DNA from: DALYJJ01 sp033763935
Lineage (GTDB): Bacteria > Acidobacteriota > Terriglobia > Bryobacterales > Bryobacteraceae
Length of the DNA: 64,000 nucleotides
Assembly: GCA_033763935.1 (NCBI GenBank)
Contig: JANRJO010000065.1
Coordinates: 1 to 64,000 of the forward strand
Direction of reading: 5' to 3'
Of the stretch, positions 62,584-64,000 are shown one piece after another. The translations under genes were made by a program, and so were the position numbers. Position 1 is the stretch's first letter, and each line of letters starts with the position of its first letter. The notes under the pieces were generated by a model, which saw only the letters and a list, made by a program, of their open reading frames with translations, made no database searches and was not told the origin of the DNA.

Positions 62584-63394
62584 ACCGCAGCGCCTCGGAA
62601 CCCAGCGTGTCGTCGATCGCCCGCTGCAGCGCGTCCCGAAGGGAATAGGAGGCCTCGGGCGACTTCCGCAGCTTAGTCGCATACCTGCCGATGGTGATCC
62701 CGTCCCGCACCGTGTACCGCTCCTCCGCTGCGTGCGCCTGCTGCAGAAACTCCGTCACGTAGAGTAAGATCTGCTCCTCCGTGAAGGGTAAGTTCTCCCG
62801 CAGGATCTCGTACTCCTCCGCGCGCTCCGGAAAGTCGATCAGAATCTGCGGCTGCAGCCGGCTGTGGATATACTCCGGCAAGTCGAAGGTCGAAGCGTCG
62901 TCGTTCATCGTCGCCACAATGCGGAACAACGGATGCGCCCGCACCTTGATCCCCGCCACAATCGACTCCACATACCGCCGGTTATCCAGCAGCGGCGCCA
63001 GCGACGCCCAGCTCTTCTCGCTCATCCGGTTGCCTTCGTCCAGGATGCAGATCCCGCCCCTCAGCATCGCCGTCACCAGCGGCGACGCCACATACCGCAG
63101 CCTTCCCGCCGCCTCGATCACCGGCTGCACCAGCAGGTCCTCCGGCCGCGTGTCCACTGTCGCCTGCATGATGTACACTTCCCGCTTCAGCCGCTTCGCC
63201 GCGGCATACGCCAGCGACGTCTTCCCCACTCCCGGCTTCCCCAACAGCCGCGGATTCATCGGCAGATCCGCCTCGTCAATCACCAGCCACGCCGCCAGCA
63301 ACTGACGCATCACTTCGTCCTGCCCCACCCATCGCACCGGCAGCTCGTCCGGATGCGCCAGGTGCAGCGTGACGCCTTCGATCTCCACGGTCAT
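62567..63394 (-). CDS. MoxR-type AAA+ ATPase
   Basis: 275-residue AAA_5/MoxR chaperone-like ATPase: Walker A GKPGVGKT (52-59), Walker B GGICILDE (Asp119, Glu120), sensor 1 in RIVATMNDD and the arginine-finger region YIHSRLQPQ. MoxR proteins usually assemble or activate a partner complex, often with a VWA protein; none is seen here. The partner gene overlaps by 17 nt. TACAAT lies 7 nt before ATG 63394. Confidence 0.9.
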   Translation of the reverse strand: MTVEIEGVTLHLAHPDELPVRWVGQDEVMRQLLAAWLVIDEADLPMNPRLLGKPGVGKTSLAYAAAKRLKREVYIMQATVDTRPEDLLVQPVIEAAGRLRYVASPLVTAMLRGGICILDEGNRMSEKSWASLAPLLDNRRYVESIVAGIKVRAHPLFRIVATMNDDASTFDLPEYIHSRLQPQILIDFPERAEEYEILRENLPFTEEQILLYVTEFLQQAHAAEERYTVRDGITIGRYATKLRKSPEASYSLRDALQRAIDDTLGSEALRYVPRS

Positions 63395-63401
63395 ACGAAC
63401 G

Positions 63402-63407
63402 ATTGTA
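63402..63407 (-). promoter_or_regulatory. -10 box TACAAT, leaderless start
   Basis: TACAAT on the minus strand ends 7 nt before ATG 63394, in the 22-bp gap after the fumarase-family gene. Confidence 0.55.
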
Positions 63408-63416
63408 ACTGTCCGG

Positions 63417-64000
63417 TCACACCTGCTTCGCCGGATCCAGCAACTCCGCCAGCCGCTCCGGTACTAGCCCGCTCCGTTCCGCCCCCACCTCCCGCACCGT
63501 CCGCCCCGTACTGTACGCCTCCTTCGCAATCCCCGCCGCCTTTTCGTACCCGATCTCCGGTACTAAGGAGGTCACCAGTGCCAGCGATTGCTCGATATAA
63601 CCCTCCGCCCGCGCAGGGTCCGCCTCTAACCCCTCCACCAGCCGCGCGCGAAAGGTCTCCGCTGAATTCGCCAGTAACTCGATCGAGTCGAGTAAGTCAT
63701 ACGCCATCAACGGCATCATCGCGTTCAACTCGAAATGGCCGCCCGCGCAGCACCACGCGATTGCCGCGTCGTGCCCCACTACCTGCGCGCATGCCATCAC
63801 CAGGCTCTCCGCAATCACCGGGTTCACCTTCCCCGGCATGATGCTCGAGCCCGGCTGCACCGCCGGCAGCCGCAACTCCCCCAGCCCGCACCGCGGCCCC
63901 GAGCCCAGCAGCCGAATATCGTTCGCGATCTTCACCAGGCCCACCGCGCACGCCTTCAGTGCTCCGCTCAAGAACGCGATCCCATCCCGCGCCGCCTGCG
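63417..64000 (-). CDS. Fumarase/aspartase family lyase, 3' part
   Basis: The last 194 or so codons of a class II fumarase/aspartate ammonia-lyase superfamily enzyme; the start lies beyond the right edge. The superfamily signature GSSIMPGKVN is at about 63851-63822, preceded by KIANDIRLLGSGPRCGLGEL. The Gly in IMPGKVN favours fumarase over aspartase (which has IMPAKVN), and GHFELNAMMPLMAYDLLDSI fits fumarase C. The frame is open to position 64000. MoxR follows after 22 nt on the same strand but has its own -10 box. Confidence 0.9.
   Translation of the reverse strand, partial: QAARDGIAFLSGALKACAVGLVKIANDIRLLGSGPRCGLGELRLPAVQPGSSIMPGKVNPVIAESLVMACAQVVGHDAAIAWCCAGGHFELNAMMPLMAYDLLDSIELLANSAETFRARLVEGLEADPARAEGYIEQSLALVTSLVPEIGYEKAAGIAKEAYSTGRTVREVGAERSGLVPERLAELLDPAKQV

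Overview
The window looks like chromosomal DNA of an Acidobacteriota bacterium, most likely of the Solibacter/Bryobacteraceae type. Evidence: very high GC with G/C-rich third positions, an Oar-like CarboxypepD_reg/TonB receptor, a protein with the NGAKSxGPxTPEGKxRS N-terminus that is multiplied in that lineage, several Tat-exported Gfo/Idh and sugar-epimerase-like proteins, exported amidohydrolases, a Uma2 protein and an ECF sigma factor of the TIGR02999 type. The taxonomic call is inference from protein families; no rRNA gene is present. No tRNA, IS element or CRISPR array was seen.

Layout. 0-5 kb: lineage-specific gene, a nested small membrane ORF, and a minus-strand operon mlaE-mlaF-mlaD-YdjC (lipid transport plus carbohydrate deacetylase), divergent from a P1/DmpA-type peptidase. 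5-14 kb: secreted PDZ/hydrolase, gamma carbonic anhydrase overlapping hisS, then aspS, a nucleotidyltransferase-like gene and a CNNM/CBS membrane protein. 14-24 kb: Gfo/Idh dehydrogenases, a SnoaL-DUF1080 gene interrupted by an amber codon, orphan genes, a sugar epimerase, an exported M14 peptidase, and aguB-aguA (agmatine to putrescine). 24-30 kb: minus operon of beta-propeller protein, amidohydrolase and NUDIX hydrolase. 29.6-34.8 kb: plus operon of DUF1801, ATP-grasp ligase, amidohydrolase, iron alcohol dehydrogenase and PQQ-type propeller. 34.8-37.1 kb: minus genes for DUF3311, a sodium:solute symporter and a probable selenocysteine-containing rhodanese lipoprotein. 37.1-42.2 kb: TonB receptor, small membrane protein, triheme cytochrome, orphan T6SS-type DUF4123 adaptor. 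42.2-47.2 kb: metH and argG, divergent. 47-53.6 kb: WGxxGxxG protein overlapping an M50-type protease, a Uma2 remnant, ECF sigma factor, lipoprotein, geranylgeranyl-reductase-like flavoprotein, hemL and a frameshifted esterase. 53.6-64 kb: epimerase, AAA-DUF4276 pair (probable defence module), phosphodiesterase, dienelactone hydrolase, topoisomerase IB, SPOR-like protein, a MoxR ATPase with a 600-residue partner of unknown function, and the 3' part of a fumarase/aspartase-family gene.

Two signals run through the window. First, many transcription-unit starts carry a TANNNT box only 6-12 nt before the start codon, as expected for leaderless or near-leaderless mRNAs. Second, adjacent genes are often joined by 4-nt NTGA overlaps (including TTGA with TTG starts), and three convergent pairs end on a shared CTAG.

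The most interesting single locus is 34809-35201. A rhodanese frame is interrupted by TGA exactly at the catalytic-cysteine position, continues intact to a TAG, and has a bacterial-SECIS-like hairpin directly after the TGA. The other candidates for new biology are the AAA/DUF4276 pair, the MoxR plus 600-aa partner cassette, and the M50 protease/WGxxGxxG pair.
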